A DNA stretch of 64,000 bases from Bacteriovorax sp. Seq25_V (GCF_000447795.1 NZ_AUNI01000009.1:1-64000), one strand, 5' to 3'. Positions 7,420 through 15,258 are shown, counted from the stretch's first letter. Notes: generated by a model not told the origin, from the letters alone. Program-made: numbers and translations.

Positions 7420-8477
7420 TGAATTGAATCACTTATCGTAAAGGTTGTCGTTCCACCCTCTTCATCAATATCGATTTCTACATGGTTGTTAAAAAAAACA
7501 GAGTTAAACCTTAGATTACTCCCACTAGAGAATGAGAAAGATCTCGTTTTGAGATCTTTGGTAATAAACTTAAGGTCTATTGGAAATGTCGCACCTAATG
7601 AATATTGTGCAATATAATCTCTGTAAGACGATCTTAAATTTTCATCTTCGATATAATCTCTAGCAAAAGTTGCAGGAGAAATTGTTTCTCTTCTCGGTGC
7701 AGTTAAATAGCTATATAAATGTGTATGTAAGTCAATTTTCTCATCTGTTGAAAATTGAGATTGATCATTCACAAAATAAGATGTTTCTTTGAAAAACGTT
7801 TTTGTTTTAAGGGCCGGAGACTCTGGAAGCTTAAGACCTAAAAATTTATTATAAAAGTATTTCGCAGCGGCGTCTTTTGATGAGCGTGTCATATTTTGAT
7901 CGAAAAGATAAAAGTTATAGTCTTCTGCTGCAGGAGTTGCGTTAACAGTATTTTGAACAACAAACAATAATTTATAAAATTTCTGGTTTGGAGTTAGAAA
8001 GATTCTATTTAAAAGTTTTATTTCAGATGCATCTTCTGATACATCACTATGTAAGCCTTCTTGAAATTCAGCCTTAACTAGGCAAAGAAAACGCAGGTTG
8101 TCTCTGCTAGTTGTACCACTAAGAAAAAAAATAGGGCCTGGAGGTCTCCTTCTGTCGGTACCTTGTGTGTCTGCTAATAAATGTGCAACATATTTAGATT
8201 TTTCAAGGAAGCTATCATTATTCGCTTGAAGCAAGTCTGGTATAGTTGAAAAGAAAGACCCTTCGGAAGTGTCGTCAGGGATTAACTCAATTGATTTATT
8301 TGTACTAATCCCTAAAACATCTGTAATTCTTCTACAGATCGTATCATTAATCTCTGAACTAATTGTAGAAAGAACATCATCGTGCTCTTTTACAGTGAAG
8401 TGCTGACCTATTTGCACAGGAGCAACGATTTCGTGATTTATAAGTCTAGAAATGTTTAAATTTCTTAGAAGAGCCAT
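7416..8477 (-). CDS. NA37/YejK-like nucleoid-associated protein, partner of the RelA/SpoT gene
   Basis: 353 residues from the ATG at 8477; an in-frame TTG at 8483 is the alternative, with AAGGA upstream serving either. I relate it to the NA37/NdpA (YejK) family from ordered resemblance over the C-terminal half: KFLGLKLPES after a variable N-domain, a helical DLHTHLYSYL segment, TFPIDLKFITKDL, a strand with LRFNSVFF, and a closing GGTTTFTI strand. YejK binds DNA non-specifically. Overlap with the RelA/SpoT gene makes this a two-gene unit. It might be an antitoxin or a DNA/phage sensor for the synthetase. Family assignment is moderate; function is inference. Confidence 0.5.
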   Translation of the reverse strand: MALLRNLNISRLINHEIVAPVQIGQHFTVKEHDDVLSTISSEINDTICRRITDVLGISTNKSIELIPDDTSEGSFFSTIPDLLQANNDSFLEKSKYVAHLLADTQGTDRRRPPGPIFFLSGTTSRDNLRFLCLVKAEFQEGLHSDVSEDASEIKLLNRIFLTPNQKFYKLLFVVQNTVNATPAAEDYNFYLFDQNMTRSSKDAAAKYFYNKFLGLKLPESPALKTKTFFKETSYFVNDQSQFSTDEKIDLHTHLYSYLTAPRRETISPATFARDYIEDENLRSSYRDYIAQYSLGATFPIDLKFITKDLKTRSFSFSSGSNLRFNSVFFNNHVEIDIDEEGGTTTFTISDSIQ

Positions 8478-8599
8478 AACCAATTATTCCTTTTTGCCGC
8501 AATATACAAAACTAATTAATTTATGTCGAGATTGTTATTCTATGTGTTGAAGTTAAGTTGTTGATAGTTCGATTGGATTAATTTTTCTTAATTGAATAA

Positions 8600-8623
8600 A
8601 GAGGAGTATTATTCTACTCCTCT
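8600..8623 (-). terminator. Hairpin after the DUF4468-like gene
   Basis: Perfect 9-bp stem AGAGGAGTA/TACTCCTCT with a 6-nt loop just downstream of the stop at 8635. The minus-strand tail is only moderately T-rich (TTTATTCAATT). Confidence 0.55.
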
Positions 8624-8634
8624 AGTGATAAAGT

Positions 8635-9048
8635 TTACCAATTATTGTTAGATTTGATGCTTAAGTTAGCGACCATTTCGGATTTAAGTTTGTCTGCACA
8701 CTTTTTAAGGCCTTCTTTTTGATGAGATTTGAATGGAGTATTTACAGTAATTAAACTTCCATCAATATTTTTAGAAGAGTAGCTGTCTCCGGAAATAGAA
8801 AACCTAGCTTTATTATTCTTAAAGTCTGCTTCAATAGTGAAGTAGGTAGTATAAGTCGCTATATCTAGCATTCCATTTTTAACGTCATTACATTCAATCC
8901 CAATCTGAGAAATTAGCTTCTTACGTTTAGGGTCTTTAAGTTGAATAGCTCTATTACTATTTTGTAGATTTTTAGCAAGATAGCCTAGAGTCATATTGTA
9001 TGCATTCTCAGCTGATAAAGATGTCTTCTCTACATATACATAGGACAT
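8635..9048 (-). CDS. DUF4468-like beta-sandwich protein, probably 5'-truncated
   Basis: The 137-residue product resembles the DUF4468 domain, normally in secreted or lipoproteins: early Tyr-rich strand, an LKDPKRKKLISQIG strand pair, then a TYFTIEADFKNNKARF hairpin. Here there is no signal peptide and no ribosome site before the ATG at 9048 (upstream TTTATTATCGG). Immediately beyond the start the sequence becomes the open frame of a recombinase remnant on the other strand. I infer that a rearrangement removed the original 5' end, leaving a fragment that may not be expressed. Confidence 0.5.
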   Translation of the reverse strand: MSYVYVEKTSLSAENAYNMTLGYLAKNLQNSNRAIQLKDPKRKKLISQIGIECNDVKNGMLDIATYTTYFTIEADFKNNKARFSISGDSYSSKNIDGSLITVNTPFKSHQKEGLKKCADKLKSEMVANLSIKSNNNW

Positions 9049-9049
9049 C

Positions 9050-9691
9050 CGATAATAAAGCTATTTTTGAAAGCTTGTATGAAAGTAGTATAAAAAATAA
9101 GAGCAATTTATCAGCTGTAAATTGTCTAATTAAAAGTCTGGAAAGTGATTTAGAAGAAAATAAGACAATGAAAAATAGTACTTTAAATCAAATAGTCCAC
9201 CCTGGAACTAAGAGCGAAATATTGGTTAGTTCCTTGGAAGAGAAAATTATTCAATTGAATGAAGAACGTAATCAATTAGAGCATAAATTAGCAGAGGCTC
9301 TAGATTTAAAAGAGAACACTTCCAAGCCTTTAGAGATAAATAATACAAAGAACATCATAGATGAGCTTCTGGCTAATCTTAAGAAGCTCTCAGGAAGTCA
9401 AAAGCGTAGACTGATAGAGAATATCTTTGAAAAGGTTGTAATCAAATCCGATAATACGGTTTGTTTACATATCTACGACGATCTTAGTCGTGAACTAAAA
9501 AAAAGAGGCCAAGTCAGTTAATTTCTTCTGACGCTAAAATAATTGATGTCATTTCACTAAGAAGTCATAAATATGACGATCTTGAATATATAAAAAAGCT
9601 GTACGTCGAAAAGCAGATGAGTATTAGAGCATTGTCTAGAAAACTTAATATATCTAGAGGTGCTGTAAAGATTCGTTTGGATAAACTTTAA
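9050..9691 (+). pseudogene. Large serine recombinase, C-terminal remnant with frameshift
   Basis: From SDNKAIFESLYESS onward the plus strand encodes a long coiled coil (about residues 60-130 of the fragment) then SQKRRLIENIFEKVVI and a closing strand, the usual C-terminal layout of large serine recombinases. The frame stops at 9519-9521. A second frame then continues with a helix-turn-helix-like segment (SIRALSRKLNISRGAVKIRL) up to 9689-9691. The N-terminal resolvase catalytic domain and the zinc ribbon are missing. This is the likely decayed integrase of the island, and its left end abuts the truncated DUF4468-like gene. Confidence 0.65.
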
Positions 9692-10236
9692 AGGTTAAAA
9701 GAATAGAAGCCTATCGTAACTCCAATAAACATAATGAAGAAGTATATAGAAATATGCGCTCTTTTATTATTTTTAGATAATTTAAGCTCATCAAGTAATT
9801 TGAAGTAACCATCATTTGCATCGTAAACAAGTATGTGCCAGAAAACTGGAATGAGTAGAAATGCGATGAGAAATCCTATTGTATTACTAATGACAATACT
9901 CTGAGGATTAAAGTAGTATAAAATAAATGGAATGGAAGAAAGAAGCAGTGCCCCTAAAATTATTTTTTCAAAGTCTTTATATTGATCGATTATAGATAGT
10001 CTAAACTTCTTACAAAGACATGCTCTTAAAGCACTATATATAGTCGGAGCAATTATAAAAATAAGAAGATCTTTAAATTCTCCTGAGATTACCTTGGTTA
10101 CTATCTCAGACATTTTCTTTATTTCAAAATTTTCAAAAAAGAGAGCAATTGGAAGCATTGTTCCAAAGAACAGCTTAGTATACTCAATCAGTAGGGAGTT
10201 TTCTTTTTTGGTAAAAGTACTTAAAAATGTCTTCAT
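9688..10236 (-). CDS. Polytopic membrane protein of unknown function
   Basis: 182 residues with about four to five hydrophobic segments (KLFFGTMLPIALFF, LLIFIIAPTIYSAL, IILGALLLSSIPFILYYF, IGFLIAFLLIPVFWHILV, IYFFIMFIGVTIGF), separated by charged loops. No family motif is recognised. It is the last gene of the repeat-bounded island, transcribed towards the recombinase remnant. Its stop overlaps the remnant's stop by a few bases. Membrane proteins of this size are common partners in abortive-infection modules, but nothing in the sequence proves that role. Confidence 0.55.
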   Translation of the reverse strand: MKTFLSTFTKKENSLLIEYTKLFFGTMLPIALFFENFEIKKMSEIVTKVISGEFKDLLIFIIAPTIYSALRACLCKKFRLSIIDQYKDFEKIILGALLLSSIPFILYYFNPQSIVISNTIGFLIAFLLIPVFWHILVYDANDGYFKLLDELKLSKNNKRAHISIYFFIMFIGVTIGFYSFNL

Positions 10237-10302
10237 TCTTTGAGCCTTGGTCGATAATAGTCTTACTTGATAAGTTTAAGAGATTTTTAGATTTTAGGCA
10301 AA

Positions 10303-10332
10303 AAAAAGCCCAATCCGAAGACTGGGCTTTTT
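10303..10332 (-). terminator. Bidirectional terminator ahead of first tRNA 3'-end copy
   Basis: A 10-bp stem, AAAAAGCCCA/TGGGCTTTTT, with a 10-nt loop. Read on the minus strand it lies downstream of the partial tRNA 3' end at 10363-10383, mirroring the terminator that follows the intact tRNA. Confidence 0.7.
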
Positions 10333-10338
10333 AATGGA

Positions 10339-10355
10339 CACTAGTTCAACTAGTG
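10339..10355. repeat. Perfect inverted repeat CACTAGT-TCA-ACTAGTG
   Basis: Seven-bp arms around a 3-bp centre, between a terminator and the first tRNA 3'-end copy. Possible recombinase binding or crossover site, or a small hairpin. Confidence 0.4.
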
Positions 10356-10362
10356 ACATTCA

Positions 10363-10383
10363 TGGTGGGTCATGCAAGACTTG
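10363..10383 (-). repeat. tRNA 3'-end copy 1 (attachment-site relic)
   Basis: These 21 bases are identical to 10680-10700, which hold the CCA, discriminator, 3' acceptor strand, 3' T-stem and part of the T-loop of the intact tRNA. No tRNA body follows. Such duplicated tRNA 3' ends are typical footprints of integrases that use a tRNA as attachment site. Confidence 0.75.
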
Positions 10384-10442
10384 GTCGCTTACGGCTCCTG
10401 CCTTCAGCGACATTCGTCGCATCACGCTCCTCAACTTGCGTC

Positions 10443-10517
10443 TCACAAATTTTAACTATCTTGAATAGCAGCACAAATAAAAAAGCCCCGACAATGTCGA
10501 GGCTTTTTTATGGTGGG
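10443..10517. repeat. 75-bp direct repeat, right copy bounding the island
   Basis: Same orientation and 73/75 identity with 3212-3286. It contains the minus-strand terminator and runs into the second tRNA 3'-end copy. The intervening 7.2 kb contains the accessory genes. Confidence 0.8.
10479..10509 (-). terminator. Terminator in the right 75-bp repeat
   Basis: AGCCCCGAC/GTCGAGGCT stem flanked by A6 and T7, best paired on the minus strand (a G-U pair replaces the one mismatch). It follows the tRNA 3'-end copy at 10511-10531. Confidence 0.7.
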
Positions 10518-10531
10518 TCATGCAAGACTTG
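10511..10531 (-). repeat. tRNA 3'-end copy 2 (attachment-site relic)
   Basis: Identical over 21 bases to the 3' end of the intact tRNA (10680-10700). The sequence to its right (10532-10640) is not tRNA: it is more GC-rich and packed with short inverted repeats such as GCGGTC-TCCT-GACCGC at 10538-10553. Confidence 0.75.
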
Positions 10532-10647
10532 TTCTTCGCGGTCTCCTGACCGCTCGAATTTGTTCGGCATCAATTTGCCGTCGTGGCAATTGACGCCTCC
10601 AAAACTTGCTTCGCAAGCCCAAGTCATACAAAACTTACGCTTAAAAT

Positions 10648-10676
10648 AAAAAAACCACCGCGAGGGTGGTTTTTTA
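10648..10676 (-). terminator. Terminator of the intact tRNA gene
   Basis: ACCACC/GGTGGT stem with a 5-nt loop and A/T-rich flanks on both sides, ending 4 nt from the encoded CCA. Read on the minus strand it terminates the tRNA transcript. Confidence 0.7.
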
Positions 10677-10679
10677 TTT

Positions 10680-10756
10680 TGGTGGGTCATGCAAGACTTG
10701 AACTTGCGACCACCCGGTTATGAGCCGGGGGCTCTAACCAACTGAGCTAATGACCC
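10680..10756 (-). tRNA. tRNA with anticodon CAT (Ile2, read by lysidine, or elongator Met)
   Basis: 77 nt including an encoded CCA. The acceptor GGGTCAT pairs with ATGACCC, the D-stem is GCTC/GAGC, the anticodon stem CCCGG/CCGGG encloses CTCATAA, and the T-stem is GCAAG/CTTGC. The first acceptor pair is G-C and the anticodon stem lacks the three G-C pairs at its base, so it is not initiator tRNA. The TGGTCGC and TTCAAGT segments look more like bacterial tRNA-Ile(CAT) than elongator tRNA-Met, but I cannot separate these with certainty. It is the apparent integration target of the island. Confidence 0.9.
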
Positions 10757-10831
10757 GCAATTGGTAGACGTATAATGTAACCTAAGTTGGGGAATTTTAG
10801 CAATTCACAATGCGAAAAAAAGTAGAAATAA

Positions 10832-11755
10832 TTACGAAGCGGTGCGATAGAGATTGGGCAAGCTGAAAATGTCTTGATCTATTAAGGGGGCACAACTATT
10901 TTTATTTCGAACAGTCGTAACAAAGTTTAAGAACTCCTTCTCAAGTGGACTATGTCTAGAGTCAAAATTGATTTTTTCGTCCTGTCCTTTTTCATGGGAA
11001 ACTTTAATTGTGTTTTTTGTAGGCTTGATCACCACTGTACATTTATCAGTCAAAACCTCAACAGTGCTAGCTCTCTTCTCTTTTTTCGAATCTAATTCAA
11101 AGTGAATTAAAGTATCATTTGATAGATCAAAATGTCCGTATGCAAAGTCTTCAACTCCAGAGCTACATTTTACGTTCTTTAAAAAAAGAGAATGTTCATT
11201 GATATCCCCAAAGAGCTTGGTTATATACATGAGGCTTGGTCCAAACTCTGTAAGAATTGATTCACTCCCATGATATATACTCGGAGTTTCATTACTTAAG
11301 AGTATTTTGACGAGATAGCTTTTCCCGATTTGCTTAGTTCTAATCATATCCTTTAACTTTTGAAAGGCCTCAAGCCCCGAATATGGAGTGTAGGTATAGA
11401 TCTTATCTAGTTTCTCCTGTCCGAGTTCTCCAATTATCTTGAGTTGATCCTGTGATCTGGCAATAGGAGATTCACAGAACACATATTTATCCATTTCAAG
11501 AAAATACTGGCATAAGCTAAAGTGACTATCACTTGGAGTCATGATGGCGACCCCATCGAAATCATATTTAGAAATATCTTCGAAGTGATCAATACGGTTA
11601 AGGCCAAGATCGTTTGCGACATTAGTTAATAGAATCGGATTAGCATCATAGATTCCAACAATCTCGACTTCGTCCCCGAGTAAATTATTGCTAAGCAGGT
11701 TACGAGCACTACTTGAACATCCGACAATGATGAGTTTTACGGGGCTTTTTTCCAT
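10832..11755 (-). CDS. Gfo/Idh/MocA-like oxidoreductase, atypical
   Basis: 307 residues. The N-terminal half is a Rossmann domain (VKLIIVGCSSSARN, VEIVGIYDANP, DFDGVAIMTPSDSH). The C-terminal half fits the alpha/beta domain of glucose-fructose oxidoreductase-like enzymes, which oxidise or reduce sugars with NAD(P). Two hallmarks are altered: the glycine-rich loop reads GCSSSARN instead of G-x-G-x-x-G, and the usual catalytic EKP motif reads ESPIA, so the lysine is missing. A binding-only or diverged catalytic role is possible. The gene stands alone, divergent from dapF. Confidence 0.7.
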   Translation of the reverse strand: MEKSPVKLIIVGCSSSARNLLSNNLLGDEVEIVGIYDANPILLTNVANDLGLNRIDHFEDISKYDFDGVAIMTPSDSHFSLCQYFLEMDKYVFCESPIARSQDQLKIIGELGQEKLDKIYTYTPYSGLEAFQKLKDMIRTKQIGKSYLVKILLSNETPSIYHGSESILTEFGPSLMYITKLFGDINEHSLFLKNVKCSSGVEDFAYGHFDLSNDTLIHFELDSKKEKRASTVEVLTDKCTVVIKPTKNTIKVSHEKGQDEKINFDSRHSPLEKEFLNFVTTVRNKNSCAPLIDQDIFSLPNLYRTAS

Positions 11756-11854
11756 GGCATTATTATAGCCTTTTTTTTACTTTCAAGCCCTTTTGGTGAT
11801 AAGATTTTGGTAGCTTTAAGATTGAAGATGTTAAGTATCTAATTTGGATAAATT

Positions 11855-12643
11855 ATGATCAAATTTACTAAATACAGCGCCACAGGTAATGATTTCATCA
11901 TGATAGATAATCGTGATGGAGTTGTGCTCACAAATGAAAGAGATTTGTGGCAGGGTCTTTGTAAGCGTGGCCTTAGTGTCGGTGCTGACGGTGTGATTTT
12001 TGTGGAAAACTCCGAAAAATATCACTTTCATATGAAGTACTTAAACGCTGACGGCGGTGAAGTGGCAATGTGTGGAAATGGTTCTCGCGCAATCAGTCAC
12101 TTCTTTGCAAAGCTCAATGATCTTGGAAAATGTGAGCTAGAATTTTCAACTCTTAATTCCCATTACAAGAGTGTGGTTGACCACGATTTTGTATGGGTTG
12201 AAATGAATGAATATTACGATGTCGATCTTATAAATCTCGATGGGCAGTTTGATCAGATTGTAAGAAAAGCTCACTATTATTCAAATACTGGTGTACCCCA
12301 TACATGTTTCTTAGTTGATGATGTTAATGCACTTGATGTTGTAAGCCTTGGAAGAAAGGTTCGCCTTGATCCAATGTTTAACGAGGGAGTTAACGTAAAC
12401 TTCATTTCAAAGAAGGGAAGAGATTATCTTGTTCGAACATACGAGCGAGGGGTAGAAAATGAAACACTGTCATGTGGTACGGGAATCACTGCTTGTGCCA
12501 GATTTCTTTGGGGTAAGAATCTCGAGAAGATTGATGAAATAAAATTTATCTCCAGAGGTGGGGATGTCACTATTAAAAGAGAGCAAGAAAAGGTCTTCTT
12601 AGGTGGTGAAGTTAAAAGAATTTATGAAGGACAATTATGTTAA
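11855..12643 (+). CDS. dapF: Diaminopimelate epimerase
   Basis: 262 residues, normal for the family. It interconverts LL- and meso-diaminopimelate in lysine and peptidoglycan precursor synthesis in the cytoplasm. Both catalytic cysteines are present: Cys73 in AMCGNGSRA and Cys207 in ETLSCGTGITA. The N-terminal FTKYSATGNDF and SVGADGV motifs are also intact. The next gene begins 7 nt inside its end, so they form an operon with tlyA and the LOG protein. Confidence 0.95.
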   Translation: MIKFTKYSATGNDFIMIDNRDGVVLTNERDLWQGLCKRGLSVGADGVIFVENSEKYHFHMKYLNADGGEVAMCGNGSRAISHFFAKLNDLGKCELEFSTLNSHYKSVVDHDFVWVEMNEYYDVDLINLDGQFDQIVRKAHYYSNTGVPHTCFLVDDVNALDVVSLGRKVRLDPMFNEGVNVNFISKKGRDYLVRTYERGVENETLSCGTGITACARFLWGKNLEKIDEIKFISRGGDVTIKREQEKVFLGGEVKRIYEGQLC

Positions 12644-13032
12644 AGGCGATATTGGCACTACTGGTAAGTTATAATGTTTTTGCAATTCTTATTTTAGATA
12701 TCGAAGTAACTCATGAGAAGGGACTTGATGCTAAGATGATTTTAAAGAGCGAACTTATGAGCAAAGAGATTGCTTACAACGGCAAAGAAGTTTCTCTTCA
12801 AATGAAAAATGGAATCCATGTAAAACTTGTTGCAAATTTTGATGATGAAAGTGATGAGTTTGGTCCAAGTTCAGCCTTTAAAATTACAGGAGAGGTAAGA
12901 AATATTCTTTCTGGTAAAGGAATTAATAAAACATTCTCACTTGCTCCAAAAATTAATGAACTTTCAACTGTGTCTTTTGAAACTGGAGAAGGCCAGAAAA
13001 CAACAATTCAAATTATACCTAAGCTAAAGTAG
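12637..13032 (+). CDS. Small secreted protein, unknown
   Basis: 131 residues with a short hydrophobic N-terminus (MLKAILALLVSYNVFAIL) that looks like a signal peptide, followed by alternating strands rich in Lys and Glu. No family recognised. It overlaps the end of dapF by 7 nt and sits just ahead of tlyA, so its expression is tied to those genes. A periplasmic beta-structured protein is inferred. Confidence 0.55.
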   Translation: MLKAILALLVSYNVFAILILDIEVTHEKGLDAKMILKSELMSKEIAYNGKEVSLQMKNGIHVKLVANFDDESDEFGPSSAFKITGEVRNILSGKGINKTFSLAPKINELSTVSFETGEGQKTTIQIIPKLK

Positions 13033-13038
13033 GACTCG

Positions 13039-13812
13039 TTGGAAAGGTTAGATAAATTACTTGTCGATAGAGGTCTTGTTGATACACGTTCTAAGGCCCA
13101 ACAACTAATAGAGGAAGGCGTTGTCCTTGTTGATGGGATTGTTGTATCAAAAGCTTCATTAAGAACAGACTCAGAAGATATTGTCGTTAATAAGAAAAAT
13201 ATTTACGTAGGACGTGGGGCCCACAAAATTGAGGGGGCCCTTGAGGACTTTCAAGTCGATCCCGCTGGAATGATAGTTGCCGATGTTGGTGCTAGTACCG
13301 GTGGATTTACAGAATTTGTCCTTGAAAAAGGTGCTTCAAAGGTTTTTGCCATTGATGTAGGCCACGATCAACTTGCTCCGAAACTTCGCGAAGATGATCG
13401 TGTTGTAAATATGGAAGGGACAAATATAAGAGAACTTGATTCGATGAATGGTACCTGTGATCTTGCAGTTGTCGATCTGTCATTTATTTCACTTAAACTT
13501 GTACTTGAAAATATCTTAGCGCTTTTAAAGGATAGTGGAGAGGCCATTGTCCTTATTAAACCGCAATTTGAAGTTGGTAAAAAGAATCTAAACAAGCAAG
13601 GTGTTTGTAAGGACCAGAAAGTAATTGAGGATACAATTCTTGATCTTTATCGCTGGTCGAATACAATGAATTATTTTATTAAAGGATTCAGTTTTTGTCA
13701 TATTAAAGGAAAAACTGGTAATCAAGAATACTTCTTCCATTATGATCGCAAGCTTTCAACTCATGGGATCACTGAAATGGATTTATTAAATATTTTGGAG
13801 AATGGACAATGA
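13039..13812 (+). CDS. tlyA: TlyA-family rRNA 2'-O-methyltransferase
   Basis: 257 residues from a TTG start, with AGGA 5 nt upstream. The N-terminal S4 RNA-binding domain (RLDKLLVDRGLVDTRSKAQQ, residues 3-22) is followed by a FtsJ-like methyltransferase domain with VADVGASTGGFTEFVL (SAM site) and LAVVDLSFISL. TlyA proteins methylate cytidines of 16S/23S rRNA and are historically annotated as haemolysins. The gene overlaps the start of the following LOG gene (ATGA), indicating coupled translation. Confidence 0.9.
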   Translation: MERLDKLLVDRGLVDTRSKAQQLIEEGVVLVDGIVVSKASLRTDSEDIVVNKKNIYVGRGAHKIEGALEDFQVDPAGMIVADVGASTGGFTEFVLEKGASKVFAIDVGHDQLAPKLREDDRVVNMEGTNIRELDSMNGTCDLAVVDLSFISLKLVLENILALLKDSGEAIVLIKPQFEVGKKNLNKQGVCKDQKVIEDTILDLYRWSNTMNYFIKGFSFCHIKGKTGNQEYFFHYDRKLSTHGITEMDLLNILENGQ

Positions 13813-14345
13813 AAAATATCTGCGTATTTTGTGGCTCTGCTAAAGGTAACGGCGAAACATATTTAAATCTTGCTCGCGAAATAGGTGAGAAGATGGTTGA
13901 TCTTAATTATGGTCTTGTTTATGGAGGAGCTTCTATTGGTGTGATGGGACAAATTGCAGATAGCGTTCTTGAAAAGAATGGGAGTGTCATTGGAGTAATG
14001 CCAAAGAGCCTTGTGAACTGGGAAGTAGAGCATAAAAATCTCACAAAGTTTGAGATGGTAGATTCAATGCATGAGAGAAAGCAAAAGATGTATGATTATT
14101 CAGATATCTTTTTGGCGATTCCTGGCGGGATGGGAACGCTTGATGAGTTATGTGAAATTGTAACTTGGGCCCAACTTCAATATCACCGCAAGCCAATTTA
14201 TCTTTTAAATCACGAAGGATTTTTCACTCATCTCATTAACCATCTTGAACACGCAGTAAAAGAAGGCTTCTTAAAGCCGCATCATATGAAGCTAATCAAG
14301 GTTGTAGATTCCGCAGAAGATTTCTTTGAGGATCTTAAAATTTAA
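13809..14345 (+). CDS. LOG-family Rossmann protein (TIGR00730)
   Basis: 178 residues with the family signature PGGMGTLDE, plus CVFCGSAKGN at the N-terminus and YGGASIGVMG. Members are nucleoside 5'-monophosphate phosphoribohydrolases, releasing the base (cytokinin-activating in plants and some bacteria). It is the last gene of the dapF-tlyA operon. Its end overlaps the convergent radical SAM gene by 11 nt. Physiological substrate here is unknown. Confidence 0.85.
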   Translation: MKNICVFCGSAKGNGETYLNLAREIGEKMVDLNYGLVYGGASIGVMGQIADSVLEKNGSVIGVMPKSLVNWEVEHKNLTKFEMVDSMHERKQKMYDYSDIFLAIPGGMGTLDELCEIVTWAQLQYHRKPIYLLNHEGFFTHLINHLEHAVKEGFLKPHHMKLIKVVDSAEDFFEDLKI

Positions 14346-15189
14346 TATCGACAGAGCAATGACCAAAATTTTGAAAGCGATTGTTTTTTAATTTAACGTC
14401 ACAAGGATTACAATTTCCATAGAAATCACATTGTCTGTAAATGTCTTCTATCTTAAATTCCGGATCAAGAATATGTCCTACTGGTTGAATCTTATTGTAT
14501 AGGTCATGATGGCAACGGTAGATATTTCCTTCTGGTGAAATAAGTAGTTCACTTGTCTTACATTGAACAGTTTTAAACTCTTTTTGAAAAACACTATCTG
14601 GATAGTGATAAGTTCCATAAAGTTTATCATTGTATAGGCCTAAGAGTTCCTTCGTTTTAAAAGTAATTCCATGCTTATCACATAAGTCACGTGCCCTCTT
14701 TGTCGCTTCAGTTGAATCTGGATGATCAACGGTAAAAATTCCAATGGAATACCCACTATCGTGAAGGATCTTTACCTTATGAAGGGTCTCGTCAAGATCC
14801 ATCGTTTCCGGATGATAACTCACACGAATGGCAGGGTAAGGAAGTGAGCGATCAAAGCGCGAAGAATCGATAAACTTCATGAACTCAAACGGATCAAATT
14901 GAATATTTGTAAGTAAATCAATACGGGTATCTTTACTTATATTGTTGATGATTTTTAGAAAGCCTGGATGGATCGAAGGTTCACCACCTTGGAGGGAAAT
15001 CGGAAGATCTGTCTTTGATGAAATTCGATTGAGGCCTTCAATCCATTCATTTGCACTTAGAACTTTTCTCTTTTGATCAAGACCAACAAGGTGATTGATA
15101 CAATAGCTACAAGAAAGATTGCAGCTAAGAGAGAGGAAGGCACCAATATAGTTATAGTGCTCTGGCAAATGTATTTGTGGTAAATTCAT
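14335..15189 (-). CDS. Radical SAM protein with C-terminal Cys cluster
   Basis: 284 residues. Cys23, Cys27 and Cys30 (CNLSCSYC) form the C-x3-C-x2-C site for the SAM-binding 4Fe-4S cluster, followed by SLQGGEPSIHP. The C-terminus has further cysteines (QCKTSE, YRCHHD, CDFYGNCNPC, HCSVD) resembling a SPASM/twitch auxiliary cluster. Members modify peptides, sugars or cofactors; no precursor peptide gene is evident nearby. It is divergent from the GT9 gene, sharing a 69-bp promoter region, which may hint at a joint envelope-sugar role. Confidence 0.8.
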   Translation of the reverse strand: MNLPQIHLPEHYNYIGAFLSLSCNLSCSYCINHLVGLDQKRKVLSANEWIEGLNRISSKTDLPISLQGGEPSIHPGFLKIINNISKDTRIDLLTNIQFDPFEFMKFIDSSRFDRSLPYPAIRVSYHPETMDLDETLHKVKILHDSGYSIGIFTVDHPDSTEATKRARDLCDKHGITFKTKELLGLYNDKLYGTYHYPDSVFQKEFKTVQCKTSELLISPEGNIYRCHHDLYNKIQPVGHILDPEFKIEDIYRQCDFYGNCNPCDVKLKNNRFQNFGHCSVDIKF

Positions 15190-15258
15190 TAGTTATAGAT
15201 TCCAAAAAATGATTGCTTGTGTCAAGCGTTATGACCCTTTTGATGTCAAAATACCTTG

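Noticed and set aside
10384..10640. CRISPR array in the hairpin-rich stretch
   Set aside because: The inverted repeats are all different, have no constant repeat or spacer size, and no cas gene is present.
10353..10649. 98-codon ORF across the tRNA 3'-end copies
   Set aside because: It runs through terminators, attachment-site copies and hairpin-rich debris and has no ribosome site or protein-like composition.
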